Shown here: piece after piece, positions 1 through 7,430 of the stretch
Layout of the letters: every line of letters starts with the position of its first letter
Numbering within the stretch: position 1 is the first letter of the stretch
Origin: a virus
Virus record (IMG/VR): IMGVR_UViG_3300048833_000706
Coordinates: 1 to 36,418 of that record
DNA: 36,418 nt
Direction: 5' to 3' (one strand)
Made by a program: the position numbers and the translations under genes
The notes under the pieces: generated by a model
The model's input: the letters and a program-made list of their open reading frames with translations, nothing else
Database searches by the model: none
Told to the model about the DNA's origin: nothing

Positions 1-666
1 TCAGGCTTTCCAGCTGTGCCCGGACCAGACGACCTCGCCGATCATCTTGAGGCGGTTGAGCTCGTTCGCCTTGCGGAGCTCCCATGTGTGGTTCGGATTA
101 TCGGACCGCAGCAGGAGCGTCCTGTCGTCCAGCAGATCGAGTCGCTTGATCCTCGTCTGTCCGTCGACATCGACGAAAGCGTACATGTGGCCATTCCTGA
201 TCTTGGTTCGACCCTGATCAATCAGAGCAACGTCGCCGTCCTGAAGGTGAGGCGACATGCTGTCGCCCCTTACGCGAAGCAGACAGGCGTTGTCGGGCTT
301 CACGCTCATCTTTTGCAGCCATGTGCGCTGGAATGCGAGTTGGTCGACAACTTCAGCGTCGCCATTCTCGGCGCCAGGGCCAGCTGACGCCTGAGCTGCG
401 AAAAGCGGTACGGCGGCATAGTCGTCCTCGCCCAGGTGCACGACGGTCTCTTTCGGCTGTTCGCGTGGAGGGCCGATATAGACTTCAAGGTCGAGCACTT
501 TCGCGAGGCGCTTGAGGTTTTCGATAGGATGATCGCGCTCTTTACCTCTCCGGTTGCGAAGGTTTTTCAGCAGCGAAGGGTTGCCGACAGCCAACTTTGA
601 CGCCGCGGCGTCCGACAAGCCCTTCTCCTTCAGGGCAGCATCTATGGCTTTAAGAACGTCATCCAT
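1..666 (-). CDS. Phage repressor, LexA/CI type with S24 peptidase domain
   Basis: This is the likely lysogeny repressor (221 aa from ATG at 666; a GTG at 675 in the same frame is the alternative). The N-terminal part, about residues 8-60, looks like an XRE-type helix-turn-helix. The C-terminal part is an S24/LexA peptidase: the nucleophile is Ser136 in the RGDSMSP motif, the general base is Lys174, and Ala95-Gly96 is a plausible self-cleavage bond. Known family behaviour is RecA-stimulated autocleavage after DNA damage. It is the only leftward gene at this end, diverges from the early operon, and has one operator-like dyad 12 nt upstream of its ATG, so autoregulation is likely. Mu's own c repressor is not of the S24 type, so induction here should differ from Mu. 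Confidence 0.93.
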   Translation of the reverse strand: MDDVLKAIDAALKEKGLSDAAASKLAVGNPSLLKNLRNRRGKERDHPIENLKRLAKVLDLEVYIGPPREQPKETVVHLGEDDYAAVPLFAAQASAGPGAENGDAEVVDQLAFQRTWLQKMSVKPDNACLLRVRGDSMSPHLQDGDVALIDQGRTKIRNGHMYAFVDVDGQTRIKRLDLLDDRTLLLRSDNPNHTWELRKANELNRLKMIGEVVWSGHSWKA

Positions 667-677
667 ACCGCACACTT

Positions 678-693
678 TAGCCCAACATGGCTA
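678..693. promoter_or_regulatory. Operator-like dyad O1
   Basis: TAGCCCAACATGGCTA is an inverted repeat with TAGCC/GGCTA half-sites around a 6-nt centre. It lies just upstream of the repressor start and matches two other sites in the same gap, so it is probably a repressor or Ner binding site. This is inferred from pattern and position. Confidence 0.7.
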
Positions 694-716
694 GCTTCAA
701 AAGTAGGGTTTTCCAG

Positions 717-732
717 TAGCCCTAGAGGGCTT
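717..732. promoter_or_regulatory. Operator-like dyad O2
   Basis: TAGCCCTAGAGGGCTT has the same half-site layout as O1, with one mismatch in the right arm. It overlaps the first bases of the candidate -35 hexamer of the early promoter, so a bound protein would block early transcription. Confidence 0.7.
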
Positions 733-760
733 GACTATGATGGCCCTAAATGGCTATCAA
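731..760 (+). promoter_or_regulatory. Candidate early promoter
   Basis: TTGACT at 731-736 and TATCAA at 755-760, separated by 18 nt, resemble sigma-70 elements. The predicted transcription start falls at about 767, the first base of the first early gene's ATG, so the message may be leaderless. O2 and O3 overlap it. TATGAT at 736-741 is a better -10 hexamer but has no good -35. Confidence 0.5.
741..756. promoter_or_regulatory. Operator-like dyad O3
   Basis: TGGCCCTAAATGGCTA has the same layout, with one mismatch in the left arm. It sits between the candidate -35 and -10 of the early promoter, overlapping the -10 by 2 nt. Start-to-start spacings are 39 nt (O1-O2) and 24 nt (O2-O3). Confidence 0.7.
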
Positions 761-766
761 TGGCGC

Positions 767-1027
767 ATGAGCACCGCCAAATCGCACATCTTAAGTCTCG
801 CTTCCCGCCTTGGCGCCCATGAAGGGGTGACCCATTGGGCCATCTCTATGCGGATGGTCGGAAAGGGAGACTTCCTTCACCGCCTGGAGCGAGGAGGGGA
901 CTGCCGCACCCAGACCTATGAGCGGGCGATGGATTTCTTTGCCCGCACCTGGCCAGCCGATCTTCAGTGGCCTCCCGAGGTCCCTCGTCCGGTCGCGACG
1001 GCCGCCAAGTCGACGAGGGTGGCATGA
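767..1027 (+). CDS. Ner/Cro-like early DNA-binding protein
   Basis: This 86-aa protein is the first gene of the early operon, where Mu carries ner. The core from about residue 20 to 65, ending in a WP motif near the C-terminus, resembles small alphaproteobacterial HTH regulators with a pattern of FL-x-RLE-x-GG followed by ER-x(7)-WP. By analogy it would bind the operators at 678-756 and damp repressor or early transcription. ATG 767 was chosen because upstream starts (TTG 731, ATG 737/740) lie inside the promoter and operators. No Shine-Dalgarno is visible, which fits a leaderless message. The role is inferred mainly from position. Confidence 0.6.
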   Translation: MSTAKSHILSLASRLGAHEGVTHWAISMRMVGKGDFLHRLERGGDCRTQTYERAMDFFARTWPADLQWPPEVPRPVATAAKSTRVA

Positions 1028-1374
1028 GCAGGATCGACATCCATGCCTTCCGCCGCCGCATCGCACTCTGGCTCTGTCCGGAACTCGATATCCGCGCGGC
1101 AGAGAGTGTGTTCGACCCCAGCAGCCTGCCGGTCTTTCGCGGTCATCACCGTCCGGCTTGGTGGCGCAACGAAGCGCTGCGATCGTTTCTCACGGAGTCG
1201 CATCGGCGGCACACGCTTGAAGAGACTCGCGCCCTTGCCGTCGAGAGGTTTGGTGACGGGGTGCCATCGGTCAGCGCGATCCATCGGTACTGGACTCGCC
1301 TTGACGAATTGAAGGCCCCCAGTCGGCCCGACTTCACGCAAAATCCCAACCCCATGGAGGCGATTGATGGCTGA
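1024..1374 (+). CDS. Small HTH-like early protein
   Basis: This 116-aa protein starts at an ATG overlapping the previous stop (ATGA), so translation is probably coupled. Residues about 67-92 (ETRALAVERFG, then PSVSAIHRYWTRLD) look like a helix-turn-helix with a recognition helix in the second half. The N-terminal half is rich in Arg and Trp. No specific family is recognised. A DNA-binding accessory role in early regulation is the simplest reading. Confidence 0.6.
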   Translation: MSRIDIHAFRRRIALWLCPELDIRAAESVFDPSSLPVFRGHHRPAWWRNEALRSFLTESHRRHTLEETRALAVERFGDGVPSVSAIHRYWTRLDELKAPSRPDFTQNPNPMEAIDG

Positions 1375-1618
1375 CGGAACCAGTCCGAACGACCTCGTCC
1401 TTGTTGCCGATCTGGCGAGCGGAAACTCGCCTCAGGTCGATGCAGTGAGGGCGGCGATCATGCATTTGCCCGAACCGCAAAGGCTCGCGCTCACGATCGA
1501 GATTGTCCTCGGCTCGAGGGAGACCTCCAGTCGCCTACAGTTGCGGCGGCTGATCACGGCGGCGAACCGCGTCTCACTCGAACTCGGGGCCACGGCCCTG
1601 GAACGGGGAGAGCTGTGA
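1367..1618 (+). CDS. Small early protein of unknown function
   Basis: This 83-aa, mostly helical protein starts at ATG 1367, six bases after a good GGAGG at 1356-1360. TTG 1364 in the same frame is less likely. It overlaps the preceding gene by 8 nt. It has no cysteines, membrane segment or recognised domain. Confidence 0.55.
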   Translation: MADGTSPNDLVLVADLASGNSPQVDAVRAAIMHLPEPQRLALTIEIVLGSRETSSRLQLRRLITAANRVSLELGATALERGEL

Positions 1619-1728
1619 TGCCGGGACTGATCCGCGACACCCTTGGCAGCGCCGTCTTCTGCGCAGGCCTCATGTCCTTCGCGCTCTATGGCGGCGAACT
1701 GATCGTGTGGGTGCTGGCATGGCGCTGA
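1618..1728 (+). CDS. Tiny single-span membrane protein (36 aa)
   Basis: The ATG overlaps the preceding TGA, and GGGGAGAG lies 6 nt upstream. The reading frame is one hydrophobic helix (about residues 11-34, containing SAVFCAGLMSFALYGG) after a short N-terminus with one Arg. It overlaps the next gene by 10 nt. The operon context and ribosome site support it as real. Function is unknown. Confidence 0.5.
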   Translation: MPGLIRDTLGSAVFCAGLMSFALYGGELIVWVLAWR

Positions 1729-1970
1729 CCCCGCAGGAGGCCTTTGGCCAGCTCGAGATCGGGCTCGCCCGGATGATGGCGCTCGTCATCAACCTGAAGG
1801 ATTCGGACGGCGCTACCGAGGTGGAGCTGGACGCGGTGGCCGAGCAGATGAGCGAAATCGCGGACAGCCTGATCGCCGCATGGGCGAGCCTCGTCCTCGA
1901 CGGTCGGGCGATCGACGCGATGCGTGACGCTCTGGCTCCGCTCGGCAAGCCGGTGAGGTCCGCAGAATGA
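1719..1970 (+). CDS. Small acidic helical early protein
   Basis: This 83-aa protein starts at ATG 1719 inside the end of the 36-aa membrane gene; GTG 1707 is the in-frame alternative. It is acidic and predicted helical, with a coiled-coil-like centre around EVELDAVAEQMSEIADSLIA. No family is recognised. Confidence 0.55.
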   Translation: MALTPQEAFGQLEIGLARMMALVINLKDSDGATEVELDAVAEQMSEIADSLIAAWASLVLDGRAIDAMRDALAPLGKPVRSAE

Positions 1971-2227
1971 CGGCCCTGCACATTCGGCGACATCCGACCT
2001 GCAGCGCTTATGCGGTCTTCCGCGACGATGTGCGCCTCACGGGCTGGCAGAACATGGCGCTTGCTGAGCGGTCGCTCGACCGCATGCGGGCGAAAGAAGC
2101 GGGCAAGCACCGCCAGCGGAAGTGTCTGTGCTGCGGGGCGGTCTTCGTGAGTGAGGGCCCGCATCATCGGCTCTGCAACTATCACCGCGCGACGATCGGC
2201 GGCCTCGGCCGCGAGATGGCGGGGTGA
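1967..2227 (+). CDS. Small zinc-finger protein
   Basis: This 86-aa protein starts at an ATG overlapping the upstream stop by 4 nt. The C-terminal half carries a CLCC knuckle followed by C-N-Y-H about 15 residues later, giving a probable CxxC...CxxH zinc site. Similar short phage proteins with a zinc knuckle occur in early regions and are usually unassigned. It probably binds nucleic acid. Confidence 0.65.
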   Translation: MTALHIRRHPTCSAYAVFRDDVRLTGWQNMALAERSLDRMRAKEAGKHRQRKCLCCGAVFVSEGPHHRLCNYHRATIGGLGREMAG

Positions 2228-2231
2228 CGCG

Positions 2232-2465
2232 ATGCATGCGGCGCGCCTGACCTCTCCCCGACTGCAGCGAGTCCTCAAGCTGCTCGGCGACGGGCGTCCG
2301 CACACGACCCGGGACATCGTCAGACGGGCGCGCGTCATGGCGGTGAACGCCTGCGTGTCCGAACTGCGGTTTCACGGGGCCGAGATCAACTGCCGGTCCG
2401 AGGTCCTGCCGAACGGACAGCGCCGGTTTTACTACACGATGACGAAAGGGCCCGAACGTGGCTGA
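2232..2465 (+). CDS. Winged-helix DNA-binding protein
   Basis: This 77-aa protein starts at ATG 2232; the frame is open upstream but has no better start. Residues about 9-70 fit a winged helix: a helical start (LQRVLKLLGDG), an HTH (TTRDIVRRA followed by VMAVNACVSELR), and a basic two-strand wing ending RRFYYTM. Its target is unknown. It is probably an accessory early regulator. Confidence 0.65.
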   Translation: MHAARLTSPRLQRVLKLLGDGRPHTTRDIVRRARVMAVNACVSELRFHGAEINCRSEVLPNGQRRFYYTMTKGPERG

Positions 2466-2709
2466 CGATAAATCCAAAGACATTCTGGCCAGGCTCGATT
2501 GGGACCTGCAGACCATTTTCCAGATGATCACAAGGTTGGGCACAGAGGCCCATCTCGAAGACGAGCAGATCGCCGACATCATCAACACCGCAAATGCCGA
2601 GCCGCTGGAGATCATCTCGGACATGGCCGACGAGGTCACGCTCAAGGCACAGGCCATCATTGTCGAGGCTCGCCTCGCAATCCGGGAAGCGCGGGGGGCC
2701 AAGGCATGA
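2458..2709 (+). CDS. Small acidic early protein of unknown function
   Basis: This 83-aa protein starts with GTG 2458, overlapping the end of the winged-helix gene by 8 nt. It is acidic and almost entirely helical, with alternating Ile/Leu positions that suggest a helical bundle. No domain is recognised. It sits immediately before the ParB-like gene and overlaps it by 4 nt. Confidence 0.55.
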   Translation: MADDKSKDILARLDWDLQTIFQMITRLGTEAHLEDEQIADIINTANAEPLEIISDMADEVTLKAQAIIVEARLAIREARGAKA

Positions 2710-3554
2710 AGCCGCTGAACGGGGGACAGATCGTCAGGCTGCCCGTCGACCAGATCACGGTTGGCCCGCGCCTGCGGCGCGTGAGCGACGCAGCAGTCGA
2801 AAACCTGATCCAGATGGCCGAGGTCACCGGCATCACTGCGCCGATCCATGTCCGGTCGATCAAGGGCACCTACGAGTTGATCGATGGGGCGCATCGGCTG
2901 GAAGCGACCAAGCGCATGGGGCTGCCGGACATTGCCGCCCTGCTGATCGACTGCGGCGTCGGCGAGGCTCGTGCGATGGAGGCAACCAACAATCTGGGCG
3001 CCGCCCGCATGACGCCGCTGCAGACGGCGATCTTCGCGGCATCATGGAAGAAAGACTATTACGAGCGGCATCCGGATCGAAAGCGGGGTGTCTTCAAGGG
3101 CAATCAGTACACGGGCAATGTGGTTAGTGCAGAAGCTGCACTTACCAACGCGATCTGCGAGGCATTCGCGGTCCAGCCCCGCCGGGCCTTCCGGCTGCTG
3201 GCCGTTGGCGAACGCCTGACCGTCGCCGAAACCGGCCTCCTCGAGCGCGCGGGCCGCAACCTCGCCCTCGACGAACTCGAGGCGCTATCCAAGATCGGCG
3301 AGCCTGAAGAGCGACTTTTCGTCCTGCATAAGCTGTGCGCTGACCAGAAAGCGCGGGTCGCCACAGCTCGGTCGGCCTGGAAGGTCGAGCAGGGCACCGT
3401 CCCCGCCCCGAAAGACCCCGTTGAAGAGGCTTTCAAGGCCCTGAAAACCGCATGGCTCCGCGCGCCGAAGGCGGCCCGTCGCCGCTTCCTCGAATCCGAG
3501 GTCGAGGGCGTCGAGGACATCCTCGCCGACATCCGGGAGGCGGGCGAAGAATGA
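2706..3554 (+). CDS. ParB/Spo0J-like nuclease-domain protein
   Basis: This 282-aa protein has an N-terminal ParB/sulfiredoxin-like domain (about residues 8-100), with ELIDGAHRLEA at 57-67 forming the conserved GxxR box. A helical region follows from about 105 to 200 and may hold the HTH. The C-terminus is a basic helical tail. ParB-like proteins upstream of the transposase occur in other Mu-like phages of alphaproteobacteria, where their role is unproven. It overlaps the transposase start by 4 nt, pointing to a role in replication, target handling or partition-like DNA binding. No ParA partner is present unless the B ATPase serves as one. Confidence 0.85.
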   Translation: MKPLNGGQIVRLPVDQITVGPRLRRVSDAAVENLIQMAEVTGITAPIHVRSIKGTYELIDGAHRLEATKRMGLPDIAALLIDCGVGEARAMEATNNLGAARMTPLQTAIFAASWKKDYYERHPDRKRGVFKGNQYTGNVVSAEAALTNAICEAFAVQPRRAFRLLAVGERLTVAETGLLERAGRNLALDELEALSKIGEPEERLFVLHKLCADQKARVATARSAWKVEQGTVPAPKDPVEEAFKALKTAWLRAPKAARRRFLESEVEGVEDILADIREAGEE

Positions 3555-5686
3555 CAAACGCGCCTGCCCAGGAATGGTGGACTGCCGCCGAGATCGCTGA
3601 TGCGCGCCTGCCCGATCTTCCGGGCACGAAGCGGCGCGTGAACGCGCTCGCCGACCGTCAGGCCTGGGCAGAGCAGTCCGGCAAGGCGCGGCGGCGCGCG
3701 GGCAAGGGCGGGGGATGGGAGTATCACTGGACCCTCTTCCCGTCGCGGGCCCAGGCGCTGCTGCTGGCGCAGGCGACAATCAAGGAGGCACAGCCTCCGG
3801 CCAAGCAGGAGCGGCTTGAACGCGACGAGATGTGGGCCTGGTACGAGAGCTTGCCCGCGACCGTGAAGGCGACGGCGACGGCGCGCCTCTGCACGATCCA
3901 GAAGGCGGAGGCCCTGCATGAGGGCGGCGCGACGATGTATCTCGCCGTGACAGAAGCGGGACGCATCGACGGGGTGTCGCCGCGCACGATCTGGAACTGG
4001 CTCGGCCAGATCGAGGGTGTCCGGTCTGACGACCGGCTGCCCTACCTGGCCCCGCGGCATCGCGCTGTCGAGAGGTCGTCGCGCCGGTCGGAGATCGACC
4101 CGCGCTTCGGGGATTTGATCAAGGCGGACTTCCTCCGCCCGGAGCAACCCTCCCTGAAGTCCGTCTATGACCGCTGCGTCCGGATTGCCGAGCGGGAGGG
4201 CCTGCCGATCGTCCCGATCCACACGGTGCGCCGCTGGCTGGAACGTTCGGTCTCGAAGACGGCAATGGTCCTTGGCCGGAAGGGCATGGATGCGCTCAAG
4301 CGGATGCGCCCGACGCAGGTGCGGGACAAGACGGCCCTCCATGCGCTCGAGGCGGTCAACGGCGACTTCCACCGGTTCGACGTCTTCGTCCGGTTCCCGG
4401 CCGGGCCGGGCGGCCAGAAGGAAGAGATCGTCCGCCCGCAGATGGTGGCCTTTCAGGACATCTTCTCGGGGCGGCTGCTGAACTGGCGGGTCGACCGGAC
4501 GGCGAACAGCCAGGCGGTGCAGCTCTGCATCGGGGACATGATCGAGCAGTGGGGCATTCCGACCCATGTGCTCCTCGACAACGGGCGCGAGTTCGCGGCC
4601 AAGCTCATCACCGGCGGAGTGCCGACGCGGTTCCGCTTCAAGGTCCGCGAGAGCGACATGTCGGGTCTGCTGACCTCGCTCGGATGCGAGATCCATTGGG
4701 CCCAGCCTTACAGCGGCCAGTCGAAGCCGATCGAGCGGGCTTTCCGCGATCTCTGTGACCGGGTCGCCAAGCATCCGGCCTTTGCCGGGGCATACACGGG
4801 CAACCGGCCCGACGCGAAGCCCGAGAACTATGGCGCGACGGCCATCCCGCTGGAGACCTTCCTTGCGGTCCTGCGCGAGGAGCTCGCGCACCACAACGCA
4901 CGGTCCGACCGTCGGTCCGAGGTCGCCTTCGGGCGCTCCTTCGCCGAGGTGTTCGACGAAAGCTATGCCAAGGCTCCGATCAAGAAGGCGACGGCAGCGC
5001 AGCGGCGGCTCTGGCTGATGGGGGCGGAGGGCATCCGGACCCATGCCCGGACAGGTCAGGTCATGTTCATGGGCAACCGGTACCACGCCGACTGGATGAT
5101 CGAGGTCGCCGGGCAAAGGATCGTCGCGCGCTTCGATCGCGCGGCCCTCTGGGACGGGCTGCACATCTATTCGATGGCGGACGAGTACCTCGGGTTCGCG
5201 CCATGTTCGGTCAAGGCCGGGTTCTTCGACGTCGACGATGCCCGCGCGCACAAGCGCAGCCTCAAGGAATGGCAGGCCGCGCGGAAGGCAGAGCTTGCCG
5301 CCCATCGCCGCCTGACCGTCGACGAGGTCGCCGACGCGCTGACCAAGGTGCCGCAGATCGCGCCGGAGGCCCCGGCGGCGACGGTGATCCGCGCCGTCTT
5401 CGACGCGCCGCGCGCCCCGGTGCCAGCGGCCCTGCGCGCGGACGAGGAAGCGGCACGTGTGACCATTGTCGCGGATCTGGCAAGCCGCCGGGTCGCCAAG
5501 GCGCCCGCTGGCGATGCCGGCCGCGAGAACTATGCCCGCGCCCTCGAACTCGAACGGACAATCGAGAGCGGGGGCGCGGTGACCAAGGACCAACGCATCT
5601 GGCTGGAAGGGTATCGGACCACTCCCGAGTACCGGACTTGGGCTGCGATGGTGGCCGACTTCGGCGAGGCGATCCTCGCCGGCTGA
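3551..5686 (+). CDS. A: Mu-type DDE transposase (MuA homologue)
   Basis: This 711-aa protein catalyses strand cleavage and transfer during integration and replicative transposition. The N-terminal winged helix (about residues 9-75, starting WWTAAEIA) matches the Mu A enhancer-binding domain. Residues about 95-260 should bind the phage ends. The RNase H-like catalytic core holds D272 (in VNGDFHRF), D343 (in LLDNGREF) and E395 (in KPIERAF), close to D269, D336 and E392 of Mu A. A beta-barrel and a basic C-terminal region follow. Length is slightly above Mu A (663 aa). The B ATPase follows after 54 nt. Confidence 0.97.
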   Translation: MTNAPAQEWWTAAEIADARLPDLPGTKRRVNALADRQAWAEQSGKARRRAGKGGGWEYHWTLFPSRAQALLLAQATIKEAQPPAKQERLERDEMWAWYESLPATVKATATARLCTIQKAEALHEGGATMYLAVTEAGRIDGVSPRTIWNWLGQIEGVRSDDRLPYLAPRHRAVERSSRRSEIDPRFGDLIKADFLRPEQPSLKSVYDRCVRIAEREGLPIVPIHTVRRWLERSVSKTAMVLGRKGMDALKRMRPTQVRDKTALHALEAVNGDFHRFDVFVRFPAGPGGQKEEIVRPQMVAFQDIFSGRLLNWRVDRTANSQAVQLCIGDMIEQWGIPTHVLLDNGREFAAKLITGGVPTRFRFKVRESDMSGLLTSLGCEIHWAQPYSGQSKPIERAFRDLCDRVAKHPAFAGAYTGNRPDAKPENYGATAIPLETFLAVLREELAHHNARSDRRSEVAFGRSFAEVFDESYAKAPIKKATAAQRRLWLMGAEGIRTHARTGQVMFMGNRYHADWMIEVAGQRIVARFDRAALWDGLHIYSMADEYLGFAPCSVKAGFFDVDDARAHKRSLKEWQAARKAELAAHRRLTVDEVADALTKVPQIAPEAPAATVIRAVFDAPRAPVPAALRADEEAARVTIVADLASRRVAKAPAGDAGRENYARALELERTIESGGAVTKDQRIWLEGYRTTPEYRTWAAMVADFGEAILAG

Positions 5687-5740
5687 GGCAAAGGCCTGCG
5701 GGTCGGGAGCCCCGCGGGAAACCAGAGATCGGAGAGCAGA

Positions 5741-6502
5741 ATGACGGAACAACTCTACAGCACGGTCGCGCCGCTTCGGAACGTGGCAGCGATGTGTGCC
5801 CTGATCGACCGGGTGAAGAACCGCCCGCACAGCCTGCCGGGGATGGGGACCTTCTACGGGCCTTCGGGCTTCGGGAAGACGATGGCGGCGATCTACGGGA
5901 CCAACAAGTTCCAGGCGATCTCGGTCCAGGTCAAATCGGTCTGGACGAAGAAGACGCTCTGCGAGGCGATCCTCGCCGAGATGGGCATTCCGGCCGCGAC
6001 GACGGTGAGCGGGATGCTCGACCAGATCAGCCAGCATCTGGCGGTGACGGACAGCCCGCTCCTCATCGACGAGGCGGACTTCCTCGTGCAGCGCAAGATG
6101 ATCGAGATCGTCCGCGACATCTACGAGGGGTCGCAGGCTCCGGTCATCCTGATCGGCGAGGAGCTCTTGCCGCAGAAGCTGCGCGCCTGGGAACGGGTGC
6201 ACGGTCGCATCCTCGATTGGGTCGCGGCCCAGCCTGCCGACATCACCGATGTCGGGCACCTCGCCCGCATCTATGCGCGCGACATCACCGTCTCGGCCGA
6301 GCTGCAGGGGAAGGTCTTGGCGACGTCCTTCGGATCGATCCGGCGCATCTGCGTCAACCTCGACAGGATCCGGGAGTTCGCGAAGATCAAGGGCCTCCAC
6401 AAGGTCGGTCTGGAGGATTGGGGCAATCAGGCCTTCTTCACCGGCACCGCCCCCGAGGTCAGGAAGTTCGGCGAGGCTCCGGTTGGGCGGAGGTCGGCCT
6501 GA
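5741..6502 (+). CDS. B: Mu B-type target-capture ATPase
   Basis: This 253-aa AAA+ family ATPase delivers target DNA to the transposase and contributes to target immunity, by analogy with Mu B. The Walker A motif GPSGFGKT is at residues 40-47 and Walker B LLIDEAD at 107-113. It is shorter than Mu B (312 aa) and lacks the long N-terminal HTH extension, as in B3/D3112-like phages. GGAGAG lies 5 nt before the ATG. Its stop overlaps the next start by 1 nt. Confidence 0.94.
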   Translation: MTEQLYSTVAPLRNVAAMCALIDRVKNRPHSLPGMGTFYGPSGFGKTMAAIYGTNKFQAISVQVKSVWTKKTLCEAILAEMGIPAATTVSGMLDQISQHLAVTDSPLLIDEADFLVQRKMIEIVRDIYEGSQAPVILIGEELLPQKLRAWERVHGRILDWVAAQPADITDVGHLARIYARDITVSAELQGKVLATSFGSIRRICVNLDRIREFAKIKGLHKVGLEDWGNQAFFTGTAPEVRKFGEAPVGRRSA

Positions 6503-7062
6503 TGGGTGCTGTCCACCTTCCTTCCGGCCACGGGGTTGCGTGGCGCGCCGCGCTCGCCCGCGAGACGTGGACCTATGACGACATCGTCGCTGACTCCCGC
6601 CTCTCTTATGGCCAGGTGCAGAAGCTGGTGTCGCGCTGGGAAGAGGCCGGAGCGGTCAAGGCGACCGGTGTCGGCCCTGACCGGCGGACGCAGTACGGCG
6701 TGACTGACGCGACCGTCTTCGACCGTCTGGCAGATGTCAGCGAGGCTTCACCCGCGCCGATCCGGCGTGAGCAGAGCGACGTCGGCAACATGTGGACGGC
6801 GATGCGGGGTCTCGCGACCTTCTCGCCTGTCGACATCAGCGCCCAGGCCAGCACCGAAGAGATCGAGGTCACCGTCCTGCGTGCCCGCGAATACTGCCGC
6901 ACCCTTTTGCGCCACAACTATCTGAAGGTCGTCCGCAAGGCGGTGCCGGGCAAGCGCGAGCCGGTCTACCGCCTCATCCGGAATACCGGGCCCGTCGCTC
7001 CGCGCGAGAAGCGGGTGACTGTCCTCGAAGACGTGAACGTCCCAGTGCGGGGGCGGTCATGA
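6502..7062 (+). CDS. Double winged-helix DNA-binding protein
   Basis: This 186-aa protein appears to hold two winged-helix modules. The first (about residues 15-70) has TYDDIVADSRLSYGQVQKLV, then a wing around GPDRRTQYGVT. The second (about 95-170) has a helical part with REYCRTLLRHNYLKVVRK and a wing near EPVYRLIR. It lies directly after B, so it is probably a regulator or replication accessory factor. No experimental function is known to me. Confidence 0.7.
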   Translation: MGAVHLPSGHGVAWRAALARETWTYDDIVADSRLSYGQVQKLVSRWEEAGAVKATGVGPDRRTQYGVTDATVFDRLADVSEASPAPIRREQSDVGNMWTAMRGLATFSPVDISAQASTEEIEVTVLRAREYCRTLLRHNYLKVVRKAVPGKREPVYRLIRNTGPVAPREKRVTVLEDVNVPVRGRS

Positions 7063-7430
7063 GCGATCCCGTGACGACGGTCCGCGAGTCGTGGGGCGAT
7101 GCGCCCCCCGACTGGATCATGGCGCTGGCGGAGGCCTGTGCGCTGAGTTCGCAGGGCAAGGTCGCCGAGAAGATCGGTCGATCGAGCGCGGTCGTCAGCC
7201 AGGTGCTGCGCGCGAAGTACCCCGGCGATATGCGCGGCGTGGAGGAGCTCGTCAGGGGCGTCTTTCTGTCGGCGACGGTGGACTGCCCCGCGCTTGGCCG
7301 ACTGCCGACCAACGAGTGCTCGGGGTGGCGCAGGAAGGCACGCAACTTCTCCGGGGCGAACGCGCTGCGGGTCCAGATGTACCGGGCCTGCCAGCGGTGC
7401 CCGATCAACAGGAAGGAGGACGCGAAGTGA
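7059..7430 (+). CDS. HTH regulator with C-terminal cysteine cluster
   Basis: This 123-aa protein has a lambda-repressor-type HTH at about residues 31-55 (GKVAEKIGRSSAVVSQVLRA), followed by a region with four cysteines spaced C-x(11)-C-x(23)-C-x(2)-C that could bind zinc or an iron-sulfur cluster. The same layout is familiar from transcriptional regulators of B3/D3112-type and Rhodobacter transposable phages. It overlaps both neighbours by 4 nt. A redox- or metal-sensing role is only a possibility. Confidence 0.75.
   Translation: MSDPVTTVRESWGDAPPDWIMALAEACALSSQGKVAEKIGRSSAVVSQVLRAKYPGDMRGVEELVRGVFLSATVDCPALGRLPTNECSGWRRKARNFSGANALRVQMYRACQRCPINRKEDAK

Noticed and set aside
3104-6400. A 1098-codon open frame on the minus strand
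   Set aside because: It lies opposite the ParB-like protein, transposase and B ATPase. It is rich in Arg, Asp, Pro and Leu with no domain, as expected for the antisense of GC-rich coding sequence.
5203-7062. Start of the double winged-helix gene at 5203
   Set aside because: The frame is open through the A and B genes, but the part before 6502 is a low-complexity out-of-frame reading of those genes. ATG 6502 couples to the B stop.
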